A DNA stretch of 64,000 nt from Haloarcula nitratireducens (GCF_019599505.1 NZ_RKLT01000003.1:372001-436000), one strand, 5' to 3'. Shown: positions 43,305 to 52,345, numbered from the stretch's first letter. Notes: a model not told the origin generated them from the letters alone. Numbers and translations are program-made.

Positions 43305-44333
43305 GTGCCCTCCAGCTCCCGCCGCGCCTTCCTCGCGGCTACCGGTGTCGGTCTCGGCTCGCTCGCGGGTTGTAACGCCCTCTCGACCGATCCGCCGACT
43401 ACTTCGCCGCCGACTGTGAACCTCGCCGGCCGAACCGTCTTCGTCGACTCGCAGGTGCCCGTCCCCGACCGCGCCGAGTTCGACCGGACCAACGACACCA
43501 CGGCGGCGGACGTCGCCGTCTTCGCGCCCACCGAGGCCAACGTCGAGCAGGTCGCGGTGACGCTGGCCGACGGTACGCCCGTCGCCGTCGCCGGGGCAGA
43601 CGCGCAGTGGACGCTCATGCAGGCCTGTCGCGAACTCGATGCGAGCTACGGGCTCGCCAGCAGCGGGTGGGGAGCTCAGACCCGATTCGTCGCGGCGGTA
43701 CCCCGCGGCGATCGACTGGACACCCACGTCTTCGTCGGCGCGGAGCTCCCGCGGGACCTACCGTGGGCGCTGAGCGAGACGCTGTCGCCCCGGGCGCAGT
43801 CCTGTACGGTCCCGTTCGAGCGCGTCGAACTCCCCGACGACGTAACCCGTCTCGGGACTGCCCGCATCCGCGGGCGAAACGACGTCGCCGGGTTCGACCG
43901 GCTCGACAGCGTCCGCGTCCGAACGGACGACGAGGACGTGTCGCCGGTGTTCGTCGACACGTCGGCGACCATCTGGAGCGGAGAAGCGGCGGACGGCGAC
44001 GACCGCTACCGCGCGGACAGCGTCGCTCTCGCGGCGGAGTTCGACGCCCGACTGGACCGCATCGGTCCCGGAAGCCAAACGACGGAGTCGCTGACGGTCG
44101 CAGACGAGAGCGATACGACGGAAGACGAGGCCCGGCAGGTTTTCACGCCGGAAACTGACGCCACGCGAGACCGGTTCACCGCCTGCTCGCGCTGCCGCGT
44201 GATCCCCGACGAACTCGGGGACCGATTCTCCTACCTCGCCAACGCGCGCTTCCGGTGGCGGGACCCGCGACTGCTGCGCTCGGACGACGTCTGGAGTCAC
44301 CACACGCCCGGCGAGGCGGTCTGGTATCCCTGA
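43305..44333 (+). CDS. Tat-exported lipoprotein, unknown function
   Basis: 342 aa, GTG start at 43305. The N-terminus SSRRAFLAATGVGLGSLAGC has the twin arginines of a Tat signal and a lipobox with Cys23, so the mature protein is lipid-anchored on the cell surface. The mature part (about 320 residues) has several acidic strands and a conserved-looking CSRC motif (about residues 295-298) near the C-terminus, which might bind metal or form a disulfide. No family recognised. Confidence 0.75.
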   Translation: MPSSSRRAFLAATGVGLGSLAGCNALSTDPPTTSPPTVNLAGRTVFVDSQVPVPDRAEFDRTNDTTAADVAVFAPTEANVEQVAVTLADGTPVAVAGADAQWTLMQACRELDASYGLASSGWGAQTRFVAAVPRGDRLDTHVFVGAELPRDLPWALSETLSPRAQSCTVPFERVELPDDVTRLGTARIRGRNDVAGFDRLDSVRVRTDDEDVSPVFVDTSATIWSGEAADGDDRYRADSVALAAEFDARLDRIGPGSQTTESLTVADESDTTEDEARQVFTPETDATRDRFTACSRCRVIPDELGDRFSYLANARFRWRDPRLLRSDDVWSHHTPGEAVWYP

Positions 44334-44372
44334 GACCGCGGGGTTCATTGCCGGCGACTGGCATGAACGGGC

Positions 44373-45464
44373 ATGGACGACTGGCTCATCGACGACGACC
44401 GCCTCTCTGTCGGCCGCAAATCCGTACTCCCCGGAGAGGGGTTTTTCTTCCCCGACTCCTTCGAGGAGGAACAGGCCGAGGCCGAGGCCGCCGAGACGCT
44501 CGCCGGGGCGGGCGTCGTGGTCATCGCGGACCCGGACGCCGACGGACTGGCCTGTACGGCCCTGATTCGAGAGGCCCACGGCGAGGGGGCGCTCCTCCCC
44601 GCCGGCCCGCACGAACTGCAAGAAGCGCTCGCCTGGACCGCCGAGTACGCCGAACCCGACGCCACCGTCTTCGTCTGTGACCTCTGTCCCGACAGCGAAT
44701 CCGACCTCGGTGCCCTGCCGGACCTCACCGCTCGCGTCGAGCGCGTGGTCTGGTTCGACCACCACCAGTGGGACGACGAACTCGGCGCGACGGTAGACGA
44801 GGCCGGCGTCGAGCGAACCGTCGGCGACAGCGACGAGGTCTGCACCGCCGACGTGGCGCTCGTCGAACTGGACCACGAGTTCGAGGAGCGCTGGGCGGAC
44901 CTCGCCGCCGTCACCCGCGACCACGACCTCTGGATACGCGACGACGAGCGCAGCGACGACCTCGCGGACTTCTCGTACTGGTCCGAGCCGGAGGAGTACA
45001 TCGACGCTGTCGCCGAACACGGGGCGGACCTCTCGCCGGAGGTGCGGGAGTTCCTCGCCGAGCAGCGCGTCGAGAAGGAGGCGCTCATCGAGAAGGCCGT
45101 CGAACGCGCCGAGATGCGCGAGATCGGCGAGTGGACCGTCGGCGTCACCTACGGCCGCTGCTCGCAGAACGAGGTCGCCGAGGCGCTGCGAGAGCGCGGC
45201 TCCGACGCCGCCGTCATCGTCAAGCCCGCCGGCTCCGCCTCGATCCGGGGCACCGAGAACTTCGAGCGCGCCCACGAGGTCGCCCAGCAGGTCAACGGCG
45301 GCGGCCACCCGAAAGCCGCCGGCTGCAAGCCCGACATCTACGACGACATGATGGACTACGCCCATCATTGGACGACGCGCGGCGCGGTGGCGAAGCAGGC
45401 CATCATCGACGCGTTCCGGCGGCTTCCCGAGGAGGACGACGAGGGCGTCGAAACAGAACGATAG
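44373..45464 (+). CDS. DHH/DHHA1 phosphoesterase
   Basis: 363 aa. The DHH domain has DPDADGLACTA, DLCPDS and FDHHQWDDEL; the C-terminal DHHA1 domain has the substrate-binding GGGHPKAAGC motif. This is the RecJ/NrnA-like group that removes 5' nucleotides or hydrolyses short oligonucleotides or cyclic dinucleotides. Archaeal members include GAN/RecJ-like proteins tied to replication, but the substrate is not clear from sequence. Stand-alone. Confidence 0.85.
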   Translation: MDDWLIDDDRLSVGRKSVLPGEGFFFPDSFEEEQAEAEAAETLAGAGVVVIADPDADGLACTALIREAHGEGALLPAGPHELQEALAWTAEYAEPDATVFVCDLCPDSESDLGALPDLTARVERVVWFDHHQWDDELGATVDEAGVERTVGDSDEVCTADVALVELDHEFEERWADLAAVTRDHDLWIRDDERSDDLADFSYWSEPEEYIDAVAEHGADLSPEVREFLAEQRVEKEALIEKAVERAEMREIGEWTVGVTYGRCSQNEVAEALRERGSDAAVIVKPAGSASIRGTENFERAHEVAQQVNGGGHPKAAGCKPDIYDDMMDYAHHWTTRGAVAKQAIIDAFRRLPEEDDEGVETER

Positions 45465-45552
45465 CTAGCCGGAGTCCCCGTTTCTCGTCCGCGTAACGCT
45501 GACACGCCCGTCGGTCGAACGCCGACCTGCCGATGTCCACCGCCCTCCCCGC

Positions 45553-45968
45553 GTGGCCCCCGACCGAGCGGCGTCGCTCGGCGACCTCTCCACGGCCGCC
45601 GTCGTCGGAGCCACGCTGTGCGTCTTCGAACGGTCGCTCCCCTACGCCGCCGGTGTGGCCGTCGCGTTCTTCGCGCTTCGACTACTCGCCGACCTCGCCG
45701 AGGCCGCGATCGGCGACTACGCTGACCACGCGCTGTCCGGTCTCCTCGTCCTCGCAGCGACGGGTTACGCGCAGTTCTGACGCCGCCGTCGTGGCTGTTC
45801 GCCGGCGGCGTCGCCGTCGGTGGCTGGTTCCTCCTCGACGGTGTCCAGCACCTCCGCCGCGGCGTCACCCGCGACGAAGTCGGGATAAAATACCCGCACG
45901 AAGGCGGTTTGATCGCCGGGCTCCCGAAGGCGCTGCTCGTCCGTGCGGCCGAACCGTTCCTGTTGTAG
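45553..45968 (+). pseudogene. Small membrane protein gene with probable single-base frameshift
   Basis: A GTG-started frame at 45553 encodes 75 aa with three hydrophobic helices and stops at 45780. A second frame, open to the TAG at 45966-45968, continues at once with LTPPSWLFAGGVAVGGWFLL and then VQHLRRGVTRDEVG... but has no ATG, GTG or TTG start nearby. One lost base between TTC (45775-45777) and TG would join them as ...YAQF-L-TPPSW..., giving one protein of about 138 aa with four membrane helices. Either a true frameshift, a sequencing error or rarely programmed recoding. Confidence 0.58.
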
Positions 45969-45977
45969 CGTCGTCGG

Positions 45978-46409
45978 CTACTGCGCTGCGACCCACTTGT
46001 CGCTGTACCGTTCGCCGCAGGCACAGACCGCGTAGGCGTGGATCACGTCGCCCTCGGCGTAGAGGCCGCCGACGTCCTCGTTCTGTTCCTCGGCGAAGGC
46101 GAAGACGAACCGCGTCGTGTGGTTCTCCTCGGGTTCCTCCTCGGCGACCGGGCAGTCGGCACCGGTCAGGTCGTCGTGGACCGTCCCGTCGGTCTCCATC
46201 GCCTCGCGGGCCAGCGCCATCGGGTCGATGCCGGTCGCGGACTGGAACGCGCTCCGGCCGTCGTCGCCGGGCAACACGAGGACGTGCCCGTCCTCGACGG
46301 CGTCGGCGTAATCGGCCAGCGCGCCGGGGTTCGAGACGGCGTCCTCGTGGAGGAAGAAGAGGACGTCGTCGGGCCGCTCGCCCGCCAGAAACTCCGTGTG
46401 CTTGCTCAT
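45978..46409 (-). CDS. DUF5807 protein
   Basis: 143 aa, acidic, cytosolic. LAGERPDDVLFFLHEDAV, the LVLPGDDGRSAFQ loop and ACGERYSDKWV with Cys residues near the end are typical of a haloarchaeal family that I believe is DUF5807. Function unknown. The ATG at 46409 starts MSKHTEFL; the frame upstream of it is unlikely. It ends 9 bp from the shifted membrane-protein gene, facing it. Confidence 0.78.
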   Translation of the reverse strand: MSKHTEFLAGERPDDVLFFLHEDAVSNPGALADYADAVEDGHVLVLPGDDGRSAFQSATGIDPMALAREAMETDGTVHDDLTGADCPVAEEEPEENHTTRFVFAFAEEQNEDVGGLYAEGDVIHAYAVCACGERYSDKWVAAQ

Positions 46410-46497
46410 GCTCGCTCGGAGTCGCCGGCGACGCAAAAGTGACGCGCTCTTCGACGGCCGAAAGTCCGTACGAGCGCGAGTACGGCCGTCGCCGTCG

Positions 46498-46803
46498 TCA
46501 GTCGTCGGCGACCGAGTAGTCGGCGACGGCCGATTCGGTCGTGGCCGCGTCTATTCCGTACAACTGCTCTCGGACGCCGGAGCGGAGGTACGCGAGCAGT
46601 CCCCACATGAGACAGCCGAAGCCGGCACCGATCGCCGGAGAGAGCATCCCGAGCGAACCGAACATGACGGCCTTGATGAAGAGGCCGAGCGTCGTGAGCC
46701 CGGACGTCTGCAGCGGAATGCGGGCGTTCGGGTCGCGCAGAGCCGGGAGTATGGAGAGCGTCAGGACGAACGTTACTACCGTAATGATATACTCTTGCCA
46801 CAT
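46498..46803 (-). CDS. Small membrane protein, unknown function
   Basis: 101 aa with three hydrophobic stretches (about residues 4-22, 38-60 and 60-74). No family recognised. It begins MWQEYIITVVTF at the ATG at 46803; a TATA-like GGTATATTC lies about 30 nt upstream, which supports expression and the start. Acidic C-terminal tail. Confidence 0.62.
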   Translation of the reverse strand: MWQEYIITVVTFVLTLSILPALRDPNARIPLQTSGLTTLGLFIKAVMFGSLGMLSPAIGAGFGCLMWGLLAYLRSGVREQLYGIDAATTESAVADYSVADD

Positions 46804-46964
46804 ATTATCGAACTTCCCCCGCGACCGAGAGAGAATATACCCACACCGGTCGCAGTACTACTTCTACCCCGGTCCCCGATATATACTTTTACATGCAAAA
46901 TCATATGTGATATTCCGCGGCATCTCCGCATCTTTCGAGCGAAAAGTGAACAGTTCGCAACCCA

Positions 46965-47332
46965 CTACTCGAGACGAATCAGGGCCAGACAGCGCGTCCA
47001 CTCCGAGCCATCAGGGTCGGGAAGCCCGATTGTGGCGGTGTAGGTTCCCGCTTCGAGCGTCGTTCCGGGACTAACGAGATCGACGACCGCAGCGAGCGTC
47101 CAGTTCTGCGTCGCTCCGGGTGAGAGCGCGAGCCGTCCGTTTCCGGAAGACTGCTGTTCGATCGTTCGCTCGCCGCCGTCGCATACGAGAGACCGATTCC
47201 CGCCGCGAGCAGAAACGCTCCCGAGGCGAAAACCGCGCTTTGAGCGATGGCTAGCGCTCTGAATCGTTCGAACCGCAAAGAGAGAAGTTCGTTCGAAAGC
47301 GGTGCAGCGGAGTCGACGGGCGGGACAGGCAT
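46965..47332 (-). pseudogene. Membrane-anchored protein gene with probable frameshift
   Basis: From the ATG at 47332 the frame encodes MPVPPVDSAAPLSNELL... and a hydrophobic helix (AIAQSAVFASGAFLLAAGIGLS), then becomes low-quality Arg/Ser sequence. The minus-strand frame shifted by one base carries on with VCDGGERTIEQQ..., ATQNWTLAAVVDLVSPGTT and TYTATIGLPDPDGSEWT, a well-formed beta-rich extracytoplasmic domain ending in a TAG at 46965. The shift falls near 47187-47192; a single missing base would restore one ~122-aa protein. Confidence 0.58.
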
Positions 47333-47355
47333 CCGCGACCTACGGCCGCGGTTCT

Positions 47356-47382
47356 CGGAATCGCCGCGACGCGGCGATTCCG
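47356..47382. other. Perfect 13-bp-arm palindrome
   Basis: CGGAATCGCCGCG-A-CGCGGCGATTCCG: 13-bp arms around a single central A, followed on the plus strand by CCTTTTTCG. It could be a plus-strand intrinsic terminator, although no intact plus-strand gene precedes it, or a site for a dimeric protein. Confidence 0.55.
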
Positions 47383-47396
47383 CCTTTTTCGCCCAT

Positions 47397-47448
47397 GTTT
47401 TTGCGCGGGGGGTTGAGAGCGCGAAGCGCTCAACTCCCGTGCAAAAAC
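47397..47448 (-). terminator. Long hairpin downstream of thermosome
   Basis: The minus-strand transcript of the thermosome gene runs into an imperfect stem a few bases beyond its stop: arms GTTTTTGCACGGGAGTTGAG and its near complement, loop around the GCGCTTCGCG centre. It is the probable transcription end for this gene or an mRNA-stabilising structure. Confidence 0.5.
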
Positions 47449-47453
47449 GTGGC

Positions 47454-49151
47454 TTACATCATGCCGCCCATGCCGCCGCCCATGCCGCCCATGCCGCCGC
47501 CCATACCGCCGGGCGCGCCGCCGGGGCCGCCGGGTCCGCCTTCGTCCTCGTCGTCGTCGCCCTGGCCACCCTTCAGGTCGCCGGCGGCGATGACGTCGTC
47601 GATGCGGAGGATCATGACGGCCGCTTCGGTCGCAGACTCGATGGCCTGCGTCTTCACGCGCAGCGGTTCGACGACGCCGTCTTCCTCCATGTCGACGATC
47701 TCGCCGGAGTAGGCGTCGAGACCGGAGGTGACGGCACCGCCGTCGTGCTGGCTGCGGAGGTCGACGAGCGAGTCGATGGGGTCGTGACCCGCGTTCTCCG
47801 CGAGGGTGCGCGGGATGACGTCGATGGCGTCGGCGAAGGCCTCGACGGCGAGCTGCTCGCGCCCGCCGACGGAGTCGGCGTAGTCACGCAGGCCCAGCGC
47901 CAGCTGGGTCTCGGGGGCACCGCCGCCGGGCAGGACCTTGCCGTCCTCCAGCGTGGCGGCGACGACGCCGAGCGAGTCCTCGATGGCGCGCTCGACCTCG
48001 TCGACGACGTGTTCGGTGCCGCCGCGGAGGATCATCGTGACGGCCTTGGCGTCCTCGACGTCCTCGACGAAGATGCGCTCGTCGCCGGCGATGTCCTTCT
48101 GAGCGACGGAGCCGGCGAAGCCGAGGTCGTCGGCCTCAATGTCGTCGATGTTGGAGACGATGCGCGCGCCCGTCGAGCGCGAGAGCGCCTCGATGTCGGA
48201 CTTCTTCGCGCGGCGCACCGCGAGGATGCCCTCCTGGGCGAGGTAGTGCTGGGCCATGTCGTCGATGCCCTTCTGGCAGAAGACGACGTCGGCACCGGCC
48301 TCTTTGAGCTTGTCGACGTACTCCTTGAGCTGAGCCTCTTCCTGGTCGAGGAACTGCTGGAGCTGGTCGGGGTCGGTGACGTTGACCTCGGTGTCGAGTT
48401 CCGTCTCCGGGACCTCGATGGCCGTGTCCAGCAGGGCGATGTCCGCGTCCTCGACGGCGAAGGGCATGTTGTCGTGGACGCGCTCCTTGTCCACGATGAC
48501 GCCCTCGACGAGTTCGGACTCGTCGGTGGAGCCGCCGACGACCGTCTCGACCTGGACGTTGTCCGTGTCGACGGTGCCGTCGTCGTCGGCGACGGACTGG
48601 GCCGCGCGGACGACGAGTTCGGCGAGAATGTCCTTCGAGGACTCCGCGCCCTTACCCGTCATGGCGGTGCCGGCGACCTTCTCCAGCGTCTCGGTGTCGT
48701 CGGCGTCGACCTCGATGGCGTTCTCTTCGAGGATCTCCTTGGCCTTCTCGGCGGCCTGTCGGTACCCCTGTGCTAGGATGGTGGCGTGGATGTCCTGGTC
48801 GAGGAGCTCCTCGGCCTTCGAGAGGAGTTCGCCGGCGATGACGACGGCCGTCGTCGTGCCGTCGCCGACCTCGTCCTCCTGGGTCTGGGCGACTTCGACG
48901 ATCATGTTCGCCGCCGGGTGCTCGATGTCCATCTCGTCTAAGATGGTGACGCCGTCGTTCGTGACGACGACGGACCCGGAGTTGTCGACGAGCATCTTGT
49001 CCATGCCCTTCGGGCCGAGTGTGGTCCGAACGGCCTCCGCTACGGCCGTCCCGGCCGTGATGTTCATGGACTGTGCGTCCTTCCCAGAGGTGCGCTGGGA
49101 CTCCTCGGAGAGTACGATCATGGGCTGGTTGCCCATCTGCTGTTGAGCCAT
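47454..49151 (-). CDS. Thermosome (group II chaperonin) subunit
   Basis: 565 aa. ATP-dependent ring chaperonin folding cytosolic proteins. Signatures: [41 protein letters not shown] with the nucleotide site, and [11 protein letters not shown] near 430; the C-terminus is the usual Gly-Gly-Met-rich tail projecting into the cavity. The ATG at 49151 ([11 protein letters not shown]) follows a strong TATA box (49178-49187); the upstream extension is spurious. Haloarchaea have two to three paralogues (ThsA/ThsB/ThsC), which I cannot tell apart here. Confidence 0.96.
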   Translation of the reverse strand: MAQQQMGNQPMIVLSEESQRTSGKDAQSMNITAGTAVAEAVRTTLGPKGMDKMLVDNSGSVVVTNDGVTILDEMDIEHPAANMIVEVAQTQEDEVGDGTTTAVVIAGELLSKAEELLDQDIHATILAQGYRQAAEKAKEILEENAIEVDADDTETLEKVAGTAMTGKGAESSKDILAELVVRAAQSVADDDGTVDTDNVQVETVVGGSTDESELVEGVIVDKERVHDNMPFAVEDADIALLDTAIEVPETELDTEVNVTDPDQLQQFLDQEEAQLKEYVDKLKEAGADVVFCQKGIDDMAQHYLAQEGILAVRRAKKSDIEALSRSTGARIVSNIDDIEADDLGFAGSVAQKDIAGDERIFVEDVEDAKAVTMILRGGTEHVVDEVERAIEDSLGVVAATLEDGKVLPGGGAPETQLALGLRDYADSVGGREQLAVEAFADAIDVIPRTLAENAGHDPIDSLVDLRSQHDGGAVTSGLDAYSGEIVDMEEDGVVEPLRVKTQAIESATEAAVMILRIDDVIAAGDLKGGQGDDDEDEGGPGGPGGAPGGMGGGMGGMGGGMGGMM

Positions 49152-49177
49152 AGTCAGACGATGATTGAATGTGATTC

Positions 49178-49187
49178 TATATAAAGC
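49178..49187 (-). promoter_or_regulatory. TATA box of thermosome gene
   Basis: On the minus strand CTTTATATAG, centred about 31 nt upstream of the ATG, preceded by CGGAAAG as BRE-like element. Haloarchaeal cct promoters are heat-induced through such core and CGAA-type elements, so heat regulation is likely though not shown. Confidence 0.65.
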
Positions 49188-49290
49188 TTTCCGTGCCGGT
49201 GAGGCCATCGCCGCACTGGAGCGGTGTCACCCGGTGTGTGATAGAGTACCGTGGGGAGTTTAAGTACGGAGTTCGGTCGTCAGTCGCCCG

Positions 49291-50358
49291 TCAGTAACTC
49301 ATTCCGAACCGGCGGTGGCGCAGTTCCGGCGTGATCTGGATGCGCGAGACGTCTTGACCGGTGCGGTACCAGACGAACGCCGCGCGCGTGAACAGTTCGC
49401 GACATTCGATTCGTACCTCGCGTGGAACCCCCTCGGTCCGTTCGTGAACGTCTTCGATGGCCGATCGCGTGAACAGGTCCGGGGCTTGCCCGTCGTACGG
49501 TTCGCCCCGGAAGTACGCGAACGAGCGGGCGACGTACTCGGCGACGTCGTCGGGACCGAACGGCTCGATGTCCTCGTAGTAGCGCAGCCGAGAGTCGAGC
49601 GTCCCCCGAATCTCCGCAACTCGGCGTTTCCCCTCGGGCGTGCCGCTGAGAAAGAGCCGGACGCCGGCGTCGCCGGCCACCTGTAACGGCGAGAGCAGGT
49701 CCGCCTGCAACACCTCGATCTCGTCGACGACCAACAGGAGCGTCTTCCCCCGTGCGCGGACGCGCTGGACGGCCTCGCGGACGGCGGCTTTCGCCTCGGC
49801 CGTCGCCCACGGGATCCCGTTTCTGACCTGCGAGTAGCGAGCGAAATCGACGGAGTAGCCGGCCGCGTAGGCCGCTTCGAGTATCGTCTGATAGAGGGAC
49901 CGGGGCGTCGTCTCGCGGGGGTTGTCCAGATGCGTGACGACGAAGTCGTCGTGTTTCGAGAGGTCCCGCAGGACGATCTCGCGGAAGGCCGACTTGCCGG
50001 TGCCGTACGGACTCACGAGGCCGATGTGCTGGTCCTGTAACAGCCACGAGGTGACCTGATTCAACATCGCCGTGTCGTGGCGGACGTACAGCGGTTCGGG
50101 CATGTGGTCCAGCCCCGCCTCCTCGGTGAAGGGGAGGTCCGTAACGTCTTCCGGGTGCCCGCCCAGCGCCTCGCCGAAGGCCAGGAGCCGCTGTTCGACC
50201 TCGTTCAACTGGTCCAGCAAGACGCCCTCGGAGGCGCTCGCCGACCGCTCGTCGTCCTCGCTCCTGAGTCGCTCCAGGCGGTCCATCACGTCGCCGACCG
50301 ACCGGCCGCTCTCGGCCTCGGTATCGGTCCCGCCCCCGCCGTCGAAGTCGTCTGGCAC
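49291..50358 (-). CDS. ORC/Cdc6-like AAA+ ATPase
   Basis: 355 aa. The acidic N-terminus and coiled region (1-70) leads to a P-loop ATPase with Walker A SPYGTGKS (116-123), Walker B LLLVVDEIE (207-214) and sensor 1 LFLSGTPEG, arranged as in Cdc6/ORC or STAND ATPases. No winged-helix origin-binding domain is obvious at the C-terminus, so it is probably not a replication initiator. It is 100 bp downstream of the KH-domain gene and 139 bp upstream of the thermosome gene on the same strand. Confidence 0.75.
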   Translation of the reverse strand: MPDDFDGGGGTDTEAESGRSVGDVMDRLERLRSEDDERSASASEGVLLDQLNEVEQRLLAFGEALGGHPEDVTDLPFTEEAGLDHMPEPLYVRHDTAMLNQVTSWLLQDQHIGLVSPYGTGKSAFREIVLRDLSKHDDFVVTHLDNPRETTPRSLYQTILEAAYAAGYSVDFARYSQVRNGIPWATAEAKAAVREAVQRVRARGKTLLLVVDEIEVLQADLLSPLQVAGDAGVRLFLSGTPEGKRRVAEIRGTLDSRLRYYEDIEPFGPDDVAEYVARSFAYFRGEPYDGQAPDLFTRSAIEDVHERTEGVPREVRIECRELFTRAAFVWYRTGQDVSRIQITPELRHRRFGMSY

Positions 50359-50457
50359 GGTCGTTCCTCCCCCTCTTGACTGTCGGCGGCGTTATATGTT
50401 ACGCTCAGACCGGTGGAAAAACGGCGGTTCCCGCGGTGCTGTGTCGGCGCTCGGCGG

Positions 50458-51006
50458 TCAGCCGGAGAACTGGTGGTACTCCAGTCCCTTGTGCTTCATC
50501 TCGTTGTGCTTGCGTTCGAGGAAGGAGTAGACGGAGCCGTGCGGTGCGCCGTCTAACAGCATCTCGGCGGCTTCCCGCACCGCGTCGACCTGTTCCGGCC
50601 CGCCGATGATGCCGAGCGTCGACCCGTAGATGACGACCGACGCGCCGGACAGCTCCTGCATGAGCTCGCGCGTGCGCCCGCCCTCGCCGATCAGCCGGCC
50701 CTTCTGTCGTCGGAAGTCGTTCTTGTTTCGGGAGGCGGCCTCGATGTCGATGAGTTCGAACAGCATCATGTCGTCTTCGAGCAAGGCGAGCGCGTCCTCG
50801 GGGGCGAAGCCGCGACCGATGGCCTTCACGATGTCCGGTCCCTTCAGCGCCGTCACGGGGTCGCCGACGGTGTCAACCTTCACCGTGCCGTCCTCGGAGT
50901 CGATGTCGAGTCGCACCTCCGCGCGCTCCTCTATCTCGCGCATGGTCTCACCACCCTCGCCGATCAGCACACCGATGCGGTCCTGCGGAATCTTCACGTG
51001 CTTCAT
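50458..51006 (-). CDS. KH-domain RNA-binding protein (Pno1/Dim2/KRR1-like)
   Basis: 182 aa with two KH domains; KH1 has IGVLIGEGGETMREIEER (about 11-28), KH2 KGRLIGEGGRTRELMQELSG, both with GxxG loops. Archaeal relatives of Pno1 help mature the small ribosomal subunit near the 3' end of 16S rRNA. It lies downstream of rio1 and aIF1A on the same strand, the standard archaeal small-subunit-maturation cluster. The ATG at 51006 fits the conserved MKHVKIPQDRIG start. Confidence 0.92.
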   Translation of the reverse strand: MKHVKIPQDRIGVLIGEGGETMREIEERAEVRLDIDSEDGTVKVDTVGDPVTALKGPDIVKAIGRGFAPEDALALLEDDMMLFELIDIEAASRNKNDFRRQKGRLIGEGGRTRELMQELSGASVVIYGSTLGIIGGPEQVDAVREAAEMLLDGAPHGSVYSFLERKHNEMKHKGLEYHQFSG

Positions 51007-51076
51007 AATATACTCGGTGTTACGGGGTTCTGCCTGTTTAAGACTTCGGCGGTAACGGCTACCAAAACACAGGGGT

Positions 51077-52015
51077 TCACTCCCCATTTCGGTCGCTCGG
51101 CGTTCCCTGCGGGACGGCGTCGTCGTCGCTCCCCGGCGCGGTGTCCTCGTCGTCTTTCGGCGTCGCGTACTCGCGGACGTACGCCAGCAGTTCCTCGGGC
51201 GTGGCGTCGACGCCCTGTCGGGCGAAGAAGTTAGCGACGTTCCGACAGTCCCGTTCTAAGAACTCCTCGGCGTTGGGATGGTGAATCGTGACCGCCTGCC
51301 CGAGGTCGATGATGTAGAGTTGTCCCTCGTGGAAGACGACGTTGTACTCGGAGAGGTCGCCGTGGACGAGGCCGGCGTCGTAGAGGCGACGGGCGTACTC
51401 CTTGACGACCTCGTAGGCCGTCTCGGGGTTCTCGATGTGGACCTCGTTGAGCCGTTTCGCCCGCCCCTCCTCGGTCCCGAGATACTCCATGACGAGGACG
51501 TTTCGCTCGACGGCAATTGGTTCCGGCGTCCGGACGCCGGCCCGGCGAGCGCGTTTCAGGTTCGACGACTCCTTGCGGACCCACGCGGTGACGACTTTCT
51601 TCTTATCCGAGCCGATGCCCTCGAAGCGCGGGTCGCCGTCGAGGTAGCCGCGCATGTCGGTGAAGTCGGAGGCGTTGATGCGATACACCTTCACCGCGAC
51701 TTCCTCGTCGCCGGAGAGCGCCGTGTAGACGTTCGCCTCCTTGCCCGTGGAGATGGGACCGCCGAAGGCGTCGATGTGGCCGTCCTGAACGAGTTTGTAC
51801 AGCGCGCCGTAGGTGGCGTCGTCGAAGACGCTGGCCTCGACCTTGAACTGGTCCGCGTCCTTGATGCGCTTGCGGAACTCGCTGAACTCGCGGTCCCGCT
51901 TCCGGGCGATGCGGTCGGCCTCGGTGTCGGAGACGTCGATCTCCTCCCACTCGTCGCCGACGCCCTCGGCCTCGTCGGTGTCGAGCAGGCCGAACTCAGC
52001 CTCGCCGTCGCTCAC
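51077..52015 (-). CDS. rio1: RIO1-type serine/threonine protein kinase
   Basis: 312 aa. RIO kinase core: GGPISTGKEANVYTAL (flexible P-loop), VKVYRINASDF with the catalytic Lys, GLVHGDLSEYNVV (catalytic Asp and Asn) and YIIDLGQAV with the metal-binding Asp. Rio1 acts as an ATPase/kinase in late 40S/30S assembly. Acidic N-terminal and C-terminal tails. Between aIF1A (42 bp upstream) and the KH gene (70 bp downstream), one operon. Confidence 0.94.
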   Translation of the reverse strand: MSDGEAEFGLLDTDEAEGVGDEWEEIDVSDTEADRIARKRDREFSEFRKRIKDADQFKVEASVFDDATYGALYKLVQDGHIDAFGGPISTGKEANVYTALSGDEEVAVKVYRINASDFTDMRGYLDGDPRFEGIGSDKKKVVTAWVRKESSNLKRARRAGVRTPEPIAVERNVLVMEYLGTEEGRAKRLNEVHIENPETAYEVVKEYARRLYDAGLVHGDLSEYNVVFHEGQLYIIDLGQAVTIHHPNAEEFLERDCRNVANFFARQGVDATPEELLAYVREYATPKDDEDTAPGSDDDAVPQGTPSDRNGE

Positions 52016-52057
52016 GTGTCGGCCTCCGTCGATGCTGTGGGGCGGTGCATTACGGCG

Positions 52058-52345
52058 CTACTCCTGGATGTGTCCCTCCTCGCGCAGTTGGTCCGCGTCC
52101 TGCTTCTCGTAGCGCCACGTGATGTCGGCCTTCTCGTCCTGCCAGTCCCACGGCGAGACGAGCACGACGTCGTCTTCCCGGATCCAGATCCGTTTCTGCA
52201 TTTTGCCCGGAATCCGGGCTGTGCGCTCTGTCCCGTCCATACAGCGCACCTTCACGCGGTTGGCTCCGAGCATGTTCGTGACGACGGCGAACACCTCGTC
52301 GTCGTCGGGCATCCGCAGGTCCTTTCGGCCTTCGTTATCGCTCAT
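52058..52345 (-). CDS. Translation initiation factor aIF-1A
   Basis: 95 aa. OB fold with [31 protein letters not shown] and [13 protein letters not shown], followed by an acidic C-terminal tail with [15 protein letters not shown]. It binds the 30S A site and aids start-codon selection. First gene of the aIF1A-rio1-KH cluster. The ATG at 52345 is the family start; 27 upstream in-frame codons look like non-coding Arg-rich sequence. Confidence 0.95.
   Translation of the reverse strand: MSDNEGRKDLRMPDDDEVFAVVTNMLGANRVKVRCMDGTERTARIPGKMQKRIWIREDDVVLVSPWDWQDEKADITWRYEKQDADQLREEGHIQE

Noticed and set aside
45777..45968. Independent gene starting at CTG 45777
   Set aside because: No ATG, GTG or TTG in that frame after its last upstream stop, and the peptide continues the preceding protein, so a frameshift fits better.
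46396..47043. 215-codon plus-strand frame across the small membrane protein and AT-rich gap
   Set aside because: Antisense to the 101-aa membrane protein and to the frameshifted gene; composition is Arg-rich noise.
47247..48776. 509-codon plus-strand frame opposite the thermosome
   Set aside because: Mirror of thermosome codons with valine/aspartate-rich composition; no start signal or motif.
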